A program made the position numbers and the translations under genes. A stretch of DNA of 64,000 nt from Daucus carota subsp. sativus. Its lineage: Eukaryota > Streptophyta > Magnoliopsida > Apiales > Apiaceae. Position 1 is the first letter of the stretch. Every line of letters begins with the position of its first letter. The stretch lies in contig NC_030387.2 of the NCBI RefSeq assembly GCF_001625215.2, positions 32,387,606-32,451,605 on the forward strand, read 5' to 3'. Under the pieces are notes generated by a model. That model had not been told where the DNA came from and did not search any database. It worked only from the letters and a program-made list of their open reading frames with translations. Shown one piece after another: positions 32,706-42,670 of the stretch.

Positions 32706-35156
32706 TGAAAGACCAAGTCTTCAGGAGTCCAGTAGCCAAGCTAGTAGTTGATAACATTAGGATAGTTAGTTAGCTATAATTAAGGGATCACGTTATCACG
32801 TATGAGTTGTAATCTTCTATAAGTGTAATCTTCTTATTCACTGTAAGCAAGCTTATGAATATGAATATTATCAATAAACACTATCATTCACTTCAGCAGA
32901 ACTATCTTTTATTTCATGGTATCAGAGCTCCTTTGCCTTGAGCAATTAATGCTTCTTTTTTTTTTACATATAATGGCACCAGAACCCTCAACCCCACCAT
33001 CTGCAGGTTCAGAAACTCCCATTATCATCTCATCTTCCTCTGCTGCTAATACACATACTAGCCCACTAATATCCATTAATACAGCCACTCAGATTCCATT
33101 TAAGCTTTCTCGTGGAGGAAATTACGCTTCATGGCGGTCTCAATTCTCGAATCTTTTATTTGGTTATGATCTCATGGGTTATATCGATGGATCACTTCCT
33201 TGCCCACCTGAGAAACAGAAAACTCCACCAAGTTCTGAAACTCCCACTGATAACACATGCTTATCAACAACAACATCAAGAAAATTATGGTTACGACAAG
33301 ATCGTCTCATCCTTCAAGCTATTCAAGCATCTCTGGCTGGCAATATAGCCCCTCTCATATCCTCCTCCACAACTGCATCAGAAGCCTGGACCAAACTTGA
33401 GGTAACATTCGCAAACCGATCAAATACCAGAATGTTAACTCTTCTTTCCACCTTAATGCAAACTTCACAGGAAGGATCCACCATATCTGAGTACATGCAG
33501 ACTATCAAGTCCGTCATTGATGATCTGGCTTTAATTGGCCACCCGTTAAGTGATGCAGAAATCGTCGCTCACACCTTAAACGGCCTCAGTAGTGATTTCA
33601 AAGAATTAAATGCTGCAATTCGTACCCGAGAGACGTCCATGACATTTGAAGAGCTTCATGACAAGCTCCTCGATCATGAAACTTTCGTTAAACGTGAGGA
33701 AGGTAAGAAGACTCCTTCTCAGGTCACTGCTCAGTTTACCCAACGACACTATAACCATAAAAATCAGCCATGGCATCAGACCCGCGATACAAATTCTCAC
33801 CCCAGACCACCCACCTATCATAATTCCTCTCATTACTCTCCCTCTGGTCCTCGTCGTCAACCCCCATCCTCTACGAGCTCTAACTACTCTTCCCAACGAT
33901 CATATGCCCCTTCTACTAATTCTCCGCCTCCTCGTCCGGTTTGTCAACTTTGTGACAAAATTGGACACACCGCCAAAGTTTGTCGTTCTCGCTTCAAACC
34001 AAACACTTCTTCTCCATGGCCTCAAGCTCATCCGACAACCACAGTTCCAAACGCCAACAAGCATCAACCTTGGTTAGTTGACTCTGGCTCTTCGCATCAT
34101 ATTACCTCCGACCTTGCTAATCTCTCCGTTCATTCTGAATATTATGGCACTGATGACATCCTCGTCGGTAATGGTAATGTTATTCCTATCACTCATACAG
34201 GCCGCGCTACTATCTCTTCTTCTCATAATTCGTTTTGTCTTGATAATATTTTATGTGCACCACATATTTCTCATAATCTTTTATCTGTTTCCAAATTCTG
34301 CAAAACTAACAATGCTTCTATTGAATTCTTTCCTCATTATTTCCTTGTGAAGGATCTAACACCTTAAGGTTTTAGAGGGAATGGTTCTCTACATGTTATC
34401 AGAGCCAGGTTTGCGGGAGGTCTCGTGTTCGAGCCCCTGCCACCCCCAATATTCTCAAAAATTTAAAATGGACACGAAGGCAATTTATACCCCAAAGATG
34501 GGCGCCCGTGATCCACTCTTCAACCCAAATAATGGGATTTCGAGTGAGGGGGAGTGTTAAAATATAAGATCCATAAAGGGGCATCCTCTAACACCTTAAG
34601 GTTTTAGAGGGAATGGTTTTCTACAACTACAGCTGAACTGAACCGGATAACCAACTTATTGCACGAACTCAATCAACCCCTCAAATCACCTCCAACCATC
34701 TACTGTGACAACATTGGTGCTACGTATCTTTGTCGCAATCCCGTGTTTCATTCTCGAATGAAACACATTGCTTTGGATTTTCATTTTGTCCGCAATCAAG
34801 TTCTGGCCAAGCAGCTTCGAGTTTCACATGTGCACAGCACTGATCAACTTGCTGATTCCCTAACTAAAGCACTGCCAAAGAAGCAATTCATTCTGCATCG
34901 CTCCAAGATTGGCATCCATGATGGAAGCACAATCTTGCGGGGGCATGAAAGACCAAGTCTTCAGGAGTCCAGTAGCCAAGCTAGTAGTTGATAACATTAG
35001 GATAGTTAGTTAGCTATAATTAAGGGATCACGTTATCACGTATGAGTTGTAATCTTCTATAAGTGTAATCTTCTTATTCACTGTAAGCAAGCTTATGAAT
35101 ATGAATATTATCAATAAACACTATCATTCACTTCACCAAAACTATCTTTTATTTCA
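32706..35156 (+). mobile_element. Ty1/Copia LTR retrotransposon, internally incomplete, young
   Basis: LTRs at 32706-32916 and 34946-35156 (211 bp each, TG..CA), with a perfect 5-bp target duplication ATACC (32701-32705 and 35157-35161). The primer-binding site TGGTATCAGAGC follows the left LTR directly (initiator tRNA-Met type), and a G-rich polypurine tract precedes the right LTR. Parts seen: a gag region with a CX2CX4HX4C zinc knuckle, the beginning of a protease domain (DSGSSHH), and an RNase H end region. The rest of pol is not present, so it is broken and non-autonomous. The two LTRs differ at only about 1% of sites, which at a commonly used plant rate of 1.3e-8 per site per year would mean a few hundred thousand years. 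Confidence 0.93.
34355..34625 (+). mobile_element. TRIM-like LTR element nested in the Copia element
   Basis: A 71-bp terminal repeat at 34555-34625 (TG..CA) shares its last ~39 bp with 34355-34393. Between them lie a tRNA-Met-type primer-binding site (ATCAGAGCC, 34394-34406) and a G-rich polypurine tract just before the right repeat. No coding capacity. Size and layout fit terminal-repeat retrotransposons in miniature. Its left repeat is shorter than the right one, so it is not whole, and no clear target duplication was found. Confidence 0.65.
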
Positions 35157-35361
35157 ATACCCATATCACGTTGTAGATAATAATCCAAGTTACCAACAAT
35201 CTTCGTTGTTTCAGTGAGCTCCCCAAGATTCTCCATACCATACCTGGCCATGTACTCTACAACCGAATTCATGTGTAAAGGAACACGAGAAATGCTCAAG
35301 GATGTCTCTCCCTCTTTGTAGTTGTTGGCATGCAGTGTATTGAACATAATGAACACCTCAA

Positions 35362-35884
35362 ATTATGGATGAAATTAAGAAACATTTTTCTAATTGCGGC
35401 GTGTAATTTGATACACGATATGAAAAGTTAGTGTTTGAATTTTAATTTTTAATACACAAACACGGAGATATACGGTGAAATTAGTGTCGGACATGAGATT
35501 TTATTTAATATACACGACATTTAATATACACGAAAGTACAAGATGTAAATATACTTTTAAATGAATAAGTTTTCATGTAAAAATATATATATTTACATAA
35601 ATTATACACACACATATGTACAAATTTGTACAGACTTGTATGTCAATATAAAGATTTAATATATAATTTTTAGAAATAATATTTTAAATGTATTTTAAAA
35701 AATATTTTAATTAATTTTATATTTATATTATATATATACGCACGAAAAATGCACGAAAAATGCATGAAAAGTAGACAACATGTTTCGGAATAAATATGAG
35801 TTTGAGATTAGGTAGACGAATCCTAAACAGATACAATATGAGTTTCAATTTCACGAAACATTAAAATACACGACCCGATTGACA
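35362..35884. other. intergenic, AT-rich
   Basis: No gene seen; contains repeated TATACACGA/ACACGA words around 35460-35540 and GCACGAAAAATGCACG near 35740. Confidence 0.35.
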
Positions 35885-35892
35885 GGTACAAG

Positions 35893-36603
35893 TAAGGGTG
35901 AGCAAAACCGAACCGGAACCGAAAAACCGAACCGAACCGTATAAATTCGGTCCGGTTCGGTTCCAATTTTTTCGAAATTTCGGTCTATTTGGTTCTTCGG
36001 TTCGGACCGAATTAAATTTCGGTTCGGTCCTTTCAAAAAAAATCGAATGGACCGAATAGACCGAACTTTTTCTATTAATATATTAAATATAATATATGTT
36101 AAATTGTTAATAGAGACAAGGACTGTATCCATATTTGCATACCCTTCAGTTCACAGACCACATATGCATTCAGCCGCACTAGCACATAAACCCAAGTCCA
36201 GATTCACTTCAAAAATATCCCTAATTCTCAGTCAAGCATCGCTACTTCACTTCGAGAATTGGAGATTCACTAACCTCTAATCTCTACTTCTGTATTTGAT
36301 GGCTACTGCCTGCTGTTCTGCAACTTAATGTTTTAGTTTGAAAAAAATCATGCAGATCATGTGCTTGGAATTGATTAACAAGTATGTTTTGTTTGTTATT
36401 TTGGTTTTATTTGCCTTTTCATACTTTTTGGGGGGAAATTCGGTTCCGGTTCGGTCCATACGTTAATTTCGGCCCGGTTCGATTTGTAAAAAATTAGAAT
36501 TTCGGTTTTCGGTTCGGTCCAGGTCTGGACCGAACCGACCGAATACTCGGCCCTAGGTATAAGGTGGAAGACCCGGACCGAACCGACCGAATGCTCGGCC
36601 CTA
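35893..36603. mobile_element. hAT-type MITE (CGAACCGAACC-rich) with duplicated right end
   Basis: The left end TAAGGGTGAGCAAAACCGAACC and the right end ACTCGGCCCTA are partly inverted repeats. The flanks GGTACAAG (35885-35892) and GGTATAAG are an 8-bp target duplication with one difference. The last ~40 bp plus flank are present twice (about 36529-36567 and 36577-36615), each copy followed by GGTATAAGGTGGA. The interior is a mix of CGGTTCGGTTC-type repeats and AT-rich DNA. Confidence 0.75.
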
Positions 36604-36615
36604 GGTATAAGGTGG

Positions 36616-37247
36616 ATAAATTTGACACCTTACCTAATATTCTTTATAAGATTCATAGGCATGTATATATATATTTACTTCGATTAGATATAGATATGTA
36701 TAATATATATAACACTTAGGTAAAAAGCATAAGTTTTTATTATTAATGCAAATACAAATTCTTGGTTGAATGGGGTTGGGAGAGTGTCCCATTAAACGTG
36801 GGGCCTTGTGTTGATATAAATGGTTAAGAGTTTGAATCTCTTCCGCTTCATGGTGTTCAATCGAGTTAAAGAGACAATAGGAAGATTTATAAAAAAGGGT
36901 CGGGTCCCAAATCTCACCGGTTCTTATTACTCGATTAGTTTGATTTATAAAATTCTAAGGATTGAATATTCTGTATTATGCCTTTTGTCAATTCCTAACA
37001 TCCAAAAATTGGTTTATATAAAAATTTGGAACAAAAGGACTCAAGGAGTATGTACATTACAACAGTACATGCCTAAATTGACAGAACTGAAACATTTGAA
37101 AAAATCTATGTATTCAAACAACTGTTCTTGTCACCACATAACCATAAATAAAACAATTTGTATCCAACAGGTGAATTAATACAATATCGAGAACCAAAAA
37201 AAGGTAATACCCAAAGCAAACCACACAACATTATTATCTACACTATA
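36616..37247. other. downstream region of the DUF506 gene
   Basis: No convincing gene. A 119-codon open frame on the plus strand (36820-37179) has no recognisable motif and lies where the 3' UTR of the DUF506 gene is expected. Confidence 0.4.
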
Positions 37248-38681
37248 TTACTGCAACAATTCCTTCCCATTCATCACCATAGCCAAATTCCCCACTCTTG
37301 ATCCAACTTTACTAACACACGCTTCTCTGCAAAAATAAAATCGATTAATCACCGGCAGTGGCGTAAACCCTACAGCTCTCTTCTTCTCCGGTTTCTCATG
37401 CAAATCTAAGCCCTTCCTAGAAGAAATTTCATTAATCGTTCTTTTGTAATCTGAGCTAAACCATTTCGCTTGCATGTAAGCGTAGCGTCTCCACGGTGGC
37501 AGAGGCATTTCATGTATATTCATGGATTTCTTGATTGCTCTGCACATTAATCTCACAATTTGCTTCAGCGATTCGGGTTCTCCGACGAATATGGGAGGGA
37601 GAGTTTTGAGTAAGGCGGCGAAGCCGTCTGCGGATCGAGCCACTTCGAACTCGCTGGCCAGAGCAACTTCGACAATGTAACGATGTCCGGCTACATTGAC
37701 GTCGATGTATTCGTAATTTCCTGGTGGTAGTTGCGATGTTTTTCCCCACTTTGATTTGCAAAGACCTGATCAGTGCAAACAGGTAATGGTTATGAAAGGT
37801 TATCACTTAAGAAATATTAGATTGCTTCTGTGAACATGTATTTCACATCAAATTGACATTAGATTGCGTTTGATAACATCTATTTCATTTCAAATGCCAT
37901 GATTTCAGGTATCACATACTCATTTTCATACTAGCATTTGAATATTCTGGATTTCAAATAAAATTCAAATCAACTTTTTTTAGTATCTAAACATGTTATT
38001 TGATCAAATTCAGAAATTTAAACGAAATCCAAATTACCAAACAAGCCAATAATTTTACAAGACTATTCTTTGAATTCAATAATTTTACAGGAGAAAATAA
38101 AGAAAACCAAAATCATAAAATAATATACTAATAGTCGAATGATGAGATAAATAACAAGAGAAAGAGAACCATAAAATCATACGATGAGATAGACAAAACA
38201 AAATCGATATTTCATTTGTTTATGTAACGTATGTATTAATGTTCATTTTTGCGTCTCAAGAAATTGAAAAATACTTACCGGCATCAAAACCTCTTTGACG
38301 TAAACTAGTCATCAAACCGCGTTTAAACTCCGGCGAAGATCGATCAACCCCTAACCCACTGCACGCTAATTCGACTTCCATTCGAATCCTCATCTTCACA
38401 TCACCATCGCTGCATTTTGCCTCCAAATAATCGCGCAACGAATTGACACAATTTTCCCAATAATCTCCCACATCATTTTCATCACTAGTCACATCTAACT
38501 TGTCCTCCTTCATACCACTATCACCTTCTTCTCCATCAATAAACGAATTCACAAGATCAGACAGATCACTTTCGGGAGCGGGCGACAAATGTCGCTCGCT
38601 CCCGCTACTCTCGTCGCAATTAGCCCTGGCCCTTGACGCCCTGTCAAAGGCTTCGGCCACTCTCTTGAACCTCACTGCCAT
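37248..38681 (-). CDS. DUF506 family protein (PD-(D/E)XK nuclease-like fold)
   Basis: Two exons on the minus strand, 38681-38279 and 37765-37248, giving 306 residues. The first exon has an acidic, low-complexity N-terminal region (SDLVNSFIDGEE and others) and the start of the conserved domain (CVNSLRDYLEAKC, RMEVELACSGLG, LRQRGFDAG). The second continues LCKSKW, YEYIDVNVAGHRYIVEV, EFEVARSADGF, LPPIFVGEPESLKQIVRLM, PPWRRYAYMQAKWFSS and a tail with a Cys-rich end. Known: plant-specific DUF506 proteins belong to a nuclease-like superfamily and some members are calcium- or phosphate-responsive regulators of root hair growth; no nuclease activity is established. The length fits the family. A MITE lies in the intron. 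TATAAATA at 38747-38754 (minus) is about 65 bp upstream of the ATG. Confidence 0.92.
37856..38049. mobile_element. MITE in the DUF506 intron
   Basis: Shares the pattern TTTCATTTCAAATG .. AAACGAAATCCAAATTACCAAACAAGCC with the MITE at 19209-19395. About 194 bp, no coding capacity. Confidence 0.5.
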
Positions 38682-38746
38682 CGAATATGTTTGATATGTA
38701 TTTTTTTAGCTTGAAAGTGAATAGACAAGCTTAAAAAAGGGTTTTG

Positions 38747-38754
38747 TATTTATA
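38747..38754 (-). promoter_or_regulatory. TATA box of the DUF506 gene
   Basis: On the minus strand, TATAAATA about 65 bp upstream of the ATG at 38681. Confidence 0.55.
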
Positions 38755-38899
38755 AGAAAAGGGAGAGACTTGGGACTCGAATGGTGTAACGATGGAGATA
38801 GAGTGTTCACATGCTAGTATTTATAATAATTGATTGAGCTTCACTGTCAAAAATGTGACGACACTGTATAGGGACAATGTACGATTTACCTTTTAGAGG

Positions 38900-40669
38900 T
38901 CAGGTTCATAGACAAGTATTGCACTTTTTTTAATATACTTTTAATTTATTGGTATCATTTATAATATAATTTTAAATAAAATTATACTCCAAGTGTGTTA
39001 AAAGGTTTTGATTTATACTGCCCGGTCTCTTTTTAATTATCCAAATATTAATTTGTGGTTAAAAATAATCAATTTGATTCGTTAAAAGTTAAATAACGAC
39101 TAAATAGGAACGAGAGGAATACTAGATTTTTATTTAATATATTTCCAGGTGGAAAATTGATGGATAAGATATGTTGAGAACCGAGGGAGTGCTGCTTTGT
39201 GTCTTTACAATACTCCGTATGTAGCAGTATAATTACGTCCAGGTTCATTTCAGAGCGCATTTACTGCGTCTAGGTGCACTGAATCTTATGCAAACGGTTT
39301 TACTGTGGTGATTTTAATCGTGTTTTTTTACAGCGTCTACATTCATTGAATCTTGGCCTTCGAAATTTTCCGTTTTGTTCTTCAATTTGTAGAGTGTATT
39401 TGGCTGTTATGCGGGGTTGATTCACTGATTAGAGAATTTAGCTTTGCCAAATTTGGAAAAAATGTTGTGGATATGATGAGTTATTATAATCAGCTCGAAG
39501 TGTTTACTTGGTTGACTCGTTTTCGCGCATATGAACGAATATGAGAATATCTAATAACATCTAGCACGTACGATTATTTTCGAGAAATTAAAAAGGTTCA
39601 AAAAAAAAAAAGTGTTCAAATTTCGTATAATAATGTATTTTGTATAATAATTTTGATATTATTTTATATAACAGAGTTTTGTTTATAAAAATCCTTGTTT
39701 ATAATATATATCATCATATTTTATATATTCTAATACGTAACTATTTTTTGTGAAAATAAATATATCCAAACAATACGTCTTTTCTTGGTTAAAATAGATT
39801 TTTAAATAATTATTAAATATATTTCAATTAGATGCGTTTAATAAGTTTTTTATTTAACACAAATTTTTAATAGTTAATAGTCAAACTCATCAAAAATTTA
39901 ATTAAAAAAATTTACCAAAAAAGATTAGTAAAATATTTAAGTATCCTGAAATTAAAATAAAAATACATGTTTTAAGTGAAGTAAGCCTGTAAGATCGACT
40001 AACCAATTTTTAATTTTGTCTCCTTATATCACAACCATCCTTTTACATTTAATGTATCTTCTAATTAAATCCACTATTTTACTTTCATGCACTATTTTAC
40101 TTTCATGGACGCACTTTCATGCATGTATTTTCATGGTCGATAGATCTTCAGCCGAAGAGTACCATTACAAATTGTTTTTAACGGTGGAATTTGTTTGCCT
40201 GAATTTTTAAGTCATTTTTAATTTTAAACTAAAAACTCCGTGTCTGTGTAATAAATTAGAATTTGGCTTAAAATGAGAAATAAGTTTGAAATTGACTTAA
40301 AAACAGAAGTTAGTTTGATATAATTTTTTTTGTGATTAATTTTCTTAAAATTTTCTTTTTGATAAAATTTACCCATAAATTCTAAATTATCTATAATTTT
40401 TTTTATTATTATTATATTTTTAATAATCATAAGTCATTAATAAACTAAAATTATCAAACAAACATTTTAAGTTACCAATTAACTTATCACGTTAAGCTGT
40501 TCAAAAAAAAAATATTCAAAAACTTATCATGTTAAGCCATGCACATTAGGTCACAAGTTATAATTTTAAACTCAGCCAAAAGATTTCTACTATGGACGAA
40601 TACTCTAGATTGAGAAGATGTGGACCGAATTGACTGATCTCCAACAACTAAGTATTCTAATTAAAAAAT
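38900..40669. other. intergenic, very AT-rich
   Basis: No gene seen. A small MITE-like unit may lie at about 39018-39120 (CCGGTCTCTTTTTAATTATCC .. AACGACTAAATAGGAACGAGAGG). Other short ORFs here have no recognisable motif. Confidence 0.4.
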
Positions 40670-41130
40670 AGTACGTAAATGACAAAGAGATGGTCAGAAT
40701 TTTTCAAAATTTGTAAAAAATTGGTAGGATTTTAAAAATAACAGAATAGTGGTTAGAGTTTACTTCCGCCTTTTAATAAGATGGCACCCGTCAACCGCCG
40801 TTAATATAACTTCGTTAACTCCTAAAAGTCAAGAATATATTATAAGAGGATGGTTGGAGTTTTCAAAAGTTGCAAAATAGAGACTGGACTTTAAAAATAA
40901 CAGAATAGTTGCAGCCAATTTTTTGCAATTTTTTAAAAATTCCATCCACCCTCTTGTCATTTATTCTTAATTTTTTAGAGTTAACGGAGCTACATTGACG
41001 GTGTTTGATGGGAGCTGCTTTATTAAAAAAATAGAATTAAACTTTAGCCACTATTCTGCTATTTTTAAAATCCAGCCAACTTTTTACAAGTTTTGAAAAA
41101 TTCCGGCCACCCTTTTTTCATCTACTCTTA
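40670..41130. repeat. about 450-bp palindromic fold-back element
   Basis: The left half contains two related blocks: GGTCAGAATTTTTCAAAATTTG .. TAACAGAATAGTGG (40692-40755), then GGTTGGAGTTTTCAAAAGTTGC .. AACAGAATAGTTG (40852-40915). The right half contains both again in reverse complement (40905-40972 and 41055-41115). The inner spacer words CGTTAACTCC and GAGTTAACGG also pair. The whole could fold into one long hairpin. No ORF. A Mutator-type or unclassified fold-back MITE is likely. Confidence 0.65.
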
Positions 41131-41650
41131 AAAAATTATTGTATGATAAAGAAATTATTAGAACTGTTATGTGAAATGAAAAAAAGATGAAGCTAAAGAT
41201 GACAATACAAAGTTCGAGCCGGTCTCAAGAAACATTATTCACATTTTAATATTTGGAAAATTATAATAACAAACAAATGAATCAGCCAGCTTACTTACAG
41301 AGCTGCAGATAAACAACATCCTTTCTGTTTTTCTTAGTAAGCTAAGAATTCGGCAATTTGGCTAAATCTATGAATCAGTAACATTGATTCGCCCAAGCCA
41401 CGCTTGTTGATACTTGTCTCTATTTTAACAGCAATGAATATCGAAACAAGTCTTGCTTTTATCTACCTTGTTCTTGTCTGTACCATTTGGAGCATCCGTG
41501 CGGTTAAAAATAAGATAGAATCTGCATTCTTCTTTCATAGTATCAACTGTAATATATTCCATCATAGATGATAAACATATGACATTGCTTTGACAGGACT
41601 CATGTCCATCTTAATTCTCTAGGTTTCTCAGATAAAAAAAATTTAAACAA

Positions 41651-41659
41651 CTATATAAA
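41651..41659 (+). promoter_or_regulatory. TATA box of the small RVSF protein gene
   Basis: CTATATAAAG about 80 bp upstream of the ATG at 41735. Confidence 0.55.
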
Positions 41660-41734
41660 GATCACCCTTTCGCAAACATTATCTTCACCATATTAATTAG
41701 GTACATTGTATTCAATTTGAGTACACGCGAAAAA

Positions 41735-42202
41735 ATGGGCCAGAATCTCTGTTGTATGACGTACACAAGTGCAGGGAGCACGAATGGTTCGAATGTGAGC
41801 AAGAAGAGACACTTGGACAGGAAGAACAAACAGGTGCATTGTTCGTCCGAGAAAAAGGTGAAATTCTTGACATTGGAGGATTATTTAGAGGATTCACCAG
41901 CAGTGGTGAATATACAGAGTCAATGCAGTACTAACGCGGGTGATCAAGTTCAAGTTGTTCATAAGGGCTATCAGAAGATTCCTCCAGCTTCTCCGGATGT
42001 CACTGCAGGTTTTTATACGCCAAGAATTAGTTTTTCTTCGGATAAGATAGGCCTATTGGGGAGAGTTGAAAAAAGTGAAGATGGTTCGTCTGGAAGTTCA
42101 ATTAGTGGGAGAGCTAAGAAGAGGGTGAGTTTTAAGTTGCCGGATGAATCTGATATTATTGTGTTTTATCCCGCAGAGGAGACATTTGAGGATTTCCGGT
42201 AA
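41735..42202 (+). CDS. small hydrophilic protein with N-myristoylation site and RVSF motif
   Basis: Single exon, 155 residues. The start is the first true ATG after a near-cognate frame extension; it gives MGQNLCCMTY, where Gly2 followed by two Cys is a plausible N-myristoylation and palmitoylation site for membrane attachment. The middle has LTLEDYLEDSP and IPPASPDVTAGFYTPRISFSSD, with proline-directed Ser/Thr sites. The C-terminal part KKRVSFKLPDESDIIVFYPAEETF contains a basic RVxF-type motif like those that dock protein phosphatase 1. I recognise no named family; membrane attachment and phosphatase binding are inferences from short motifs. A clear TATA box lies 80 bp upstream and no intron is needed. 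Confidence 0.72.
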   Translation: MGQNLCCMTYTSAGSTNGSNVSKKRHLDRKNKQVHCSSEKKVKFLTLEDYLEDSPAVVNIQSQCSTNAGDQVQVVHKGYQKIPPASPDVTAGFYTPRISFSSDKIGLLGRVEKSEDGSSGSSISGRAKKRVSFKLPDESDIIVFYPAEETFEDFR

Positions 42203-42451
42203 TTTCTGGTCTTGGTTCTCAGAGTTCCGCTGAATCATGCAACGTTCATCGGAAATGTTACTTTCCGATGCATTATTAAACTGGCTAAATGTATCAATTT
42301 CGGATGATTAGCTTAAATGATTCCTCGAAGACAAAGTTCGCAATATTTTCTCCAATTCAAGGTAGGATTATAAGGTTTTCTTGTAGCGGAAATAGTACTG
42401 TTTCGACTTTCCATACAATAGGAAGACTTTCATAAAAGAAGCACAGATAAT

Positions 42452-42670
42452 GGGACCGTTTGGGCAAGCTTAAAAAAAGTGATTCCGTACTTAAAGTAAA
42501 GAAATTGATCAGAAGTAAGAAGTAAATAAGTTAATAAATAGTTTGGAAAAGAAGCAGAAGCTCTGAGAGAGAAGTTAGCATTCTCAGCTTATTAAAAGTG
42601 CTTCTACTTCTTTAAGTCAAGAAAAGCAGAAGTCAGAAGCAGCTTCTGCTTCTTCAATACAAACAGCCCC
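42452..42670. mobile_element. MITE downstream of the RVSF gene
   Basis: Ends GGGACCGTTTGGGC and CAATACAAACAGCCCC are approximate inverted repeats; the interior is rich in AGAAGCAGAAG/CTTCTGCTTC palindromic words. About 219 bp. A target duplication was not resolved. Confidence 0.45.

Larger units (their letters stand above)
31889..35347 (-). other. minus-strand ORF of unknown family, interrupted by a Copia insertion, with A-rich 3' end
   Basis: The left part (32702-32103) ends with a stop; the right part (35347-35161) begins with an ATG (MFNTLHANNYKEG). The Copia element at 32706-35156 lies between them with a 5-bp duplication, so the ORF was open across this site before the insertion (about 265 codons). 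Seen: a basic patch PPKNAKKRKLD, acidic and amphipathic stretches, no signal peptide or membrane span. About 200 bp after the stop, the minus strand reads AATGAAATGAATC..TTTTCGG followed by an A run (31889-31899), as at the 3' end of a plant LINE or of a processed retrocopy. I do not recognise the protein; LINE ORF1 or an orphan retrocopy are the main options. Confidence 0.5.

Noticed and set aside
33606-34350. Long open frames in other frames and on the opposite strand
   Set aside because: Shadows of the Copia gag region in other frames.
34391-34440. tRNA-like gene (TCAGAGCC ... GTTCGAGCCCC)
   Set aside because: The match to tRNA-Met is limited to the primer-binding site and a B-box-like word; no cloverleaf can be drawn, and the context is a TRIM-like LTR element.
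36820-37179. 119-codon plus-strand ORF
   Set aside because: No recognisable domain; codon content looks like AT-rich noncoding DNA; it overlaps the expected 3' UTR of the DUF506 gene.
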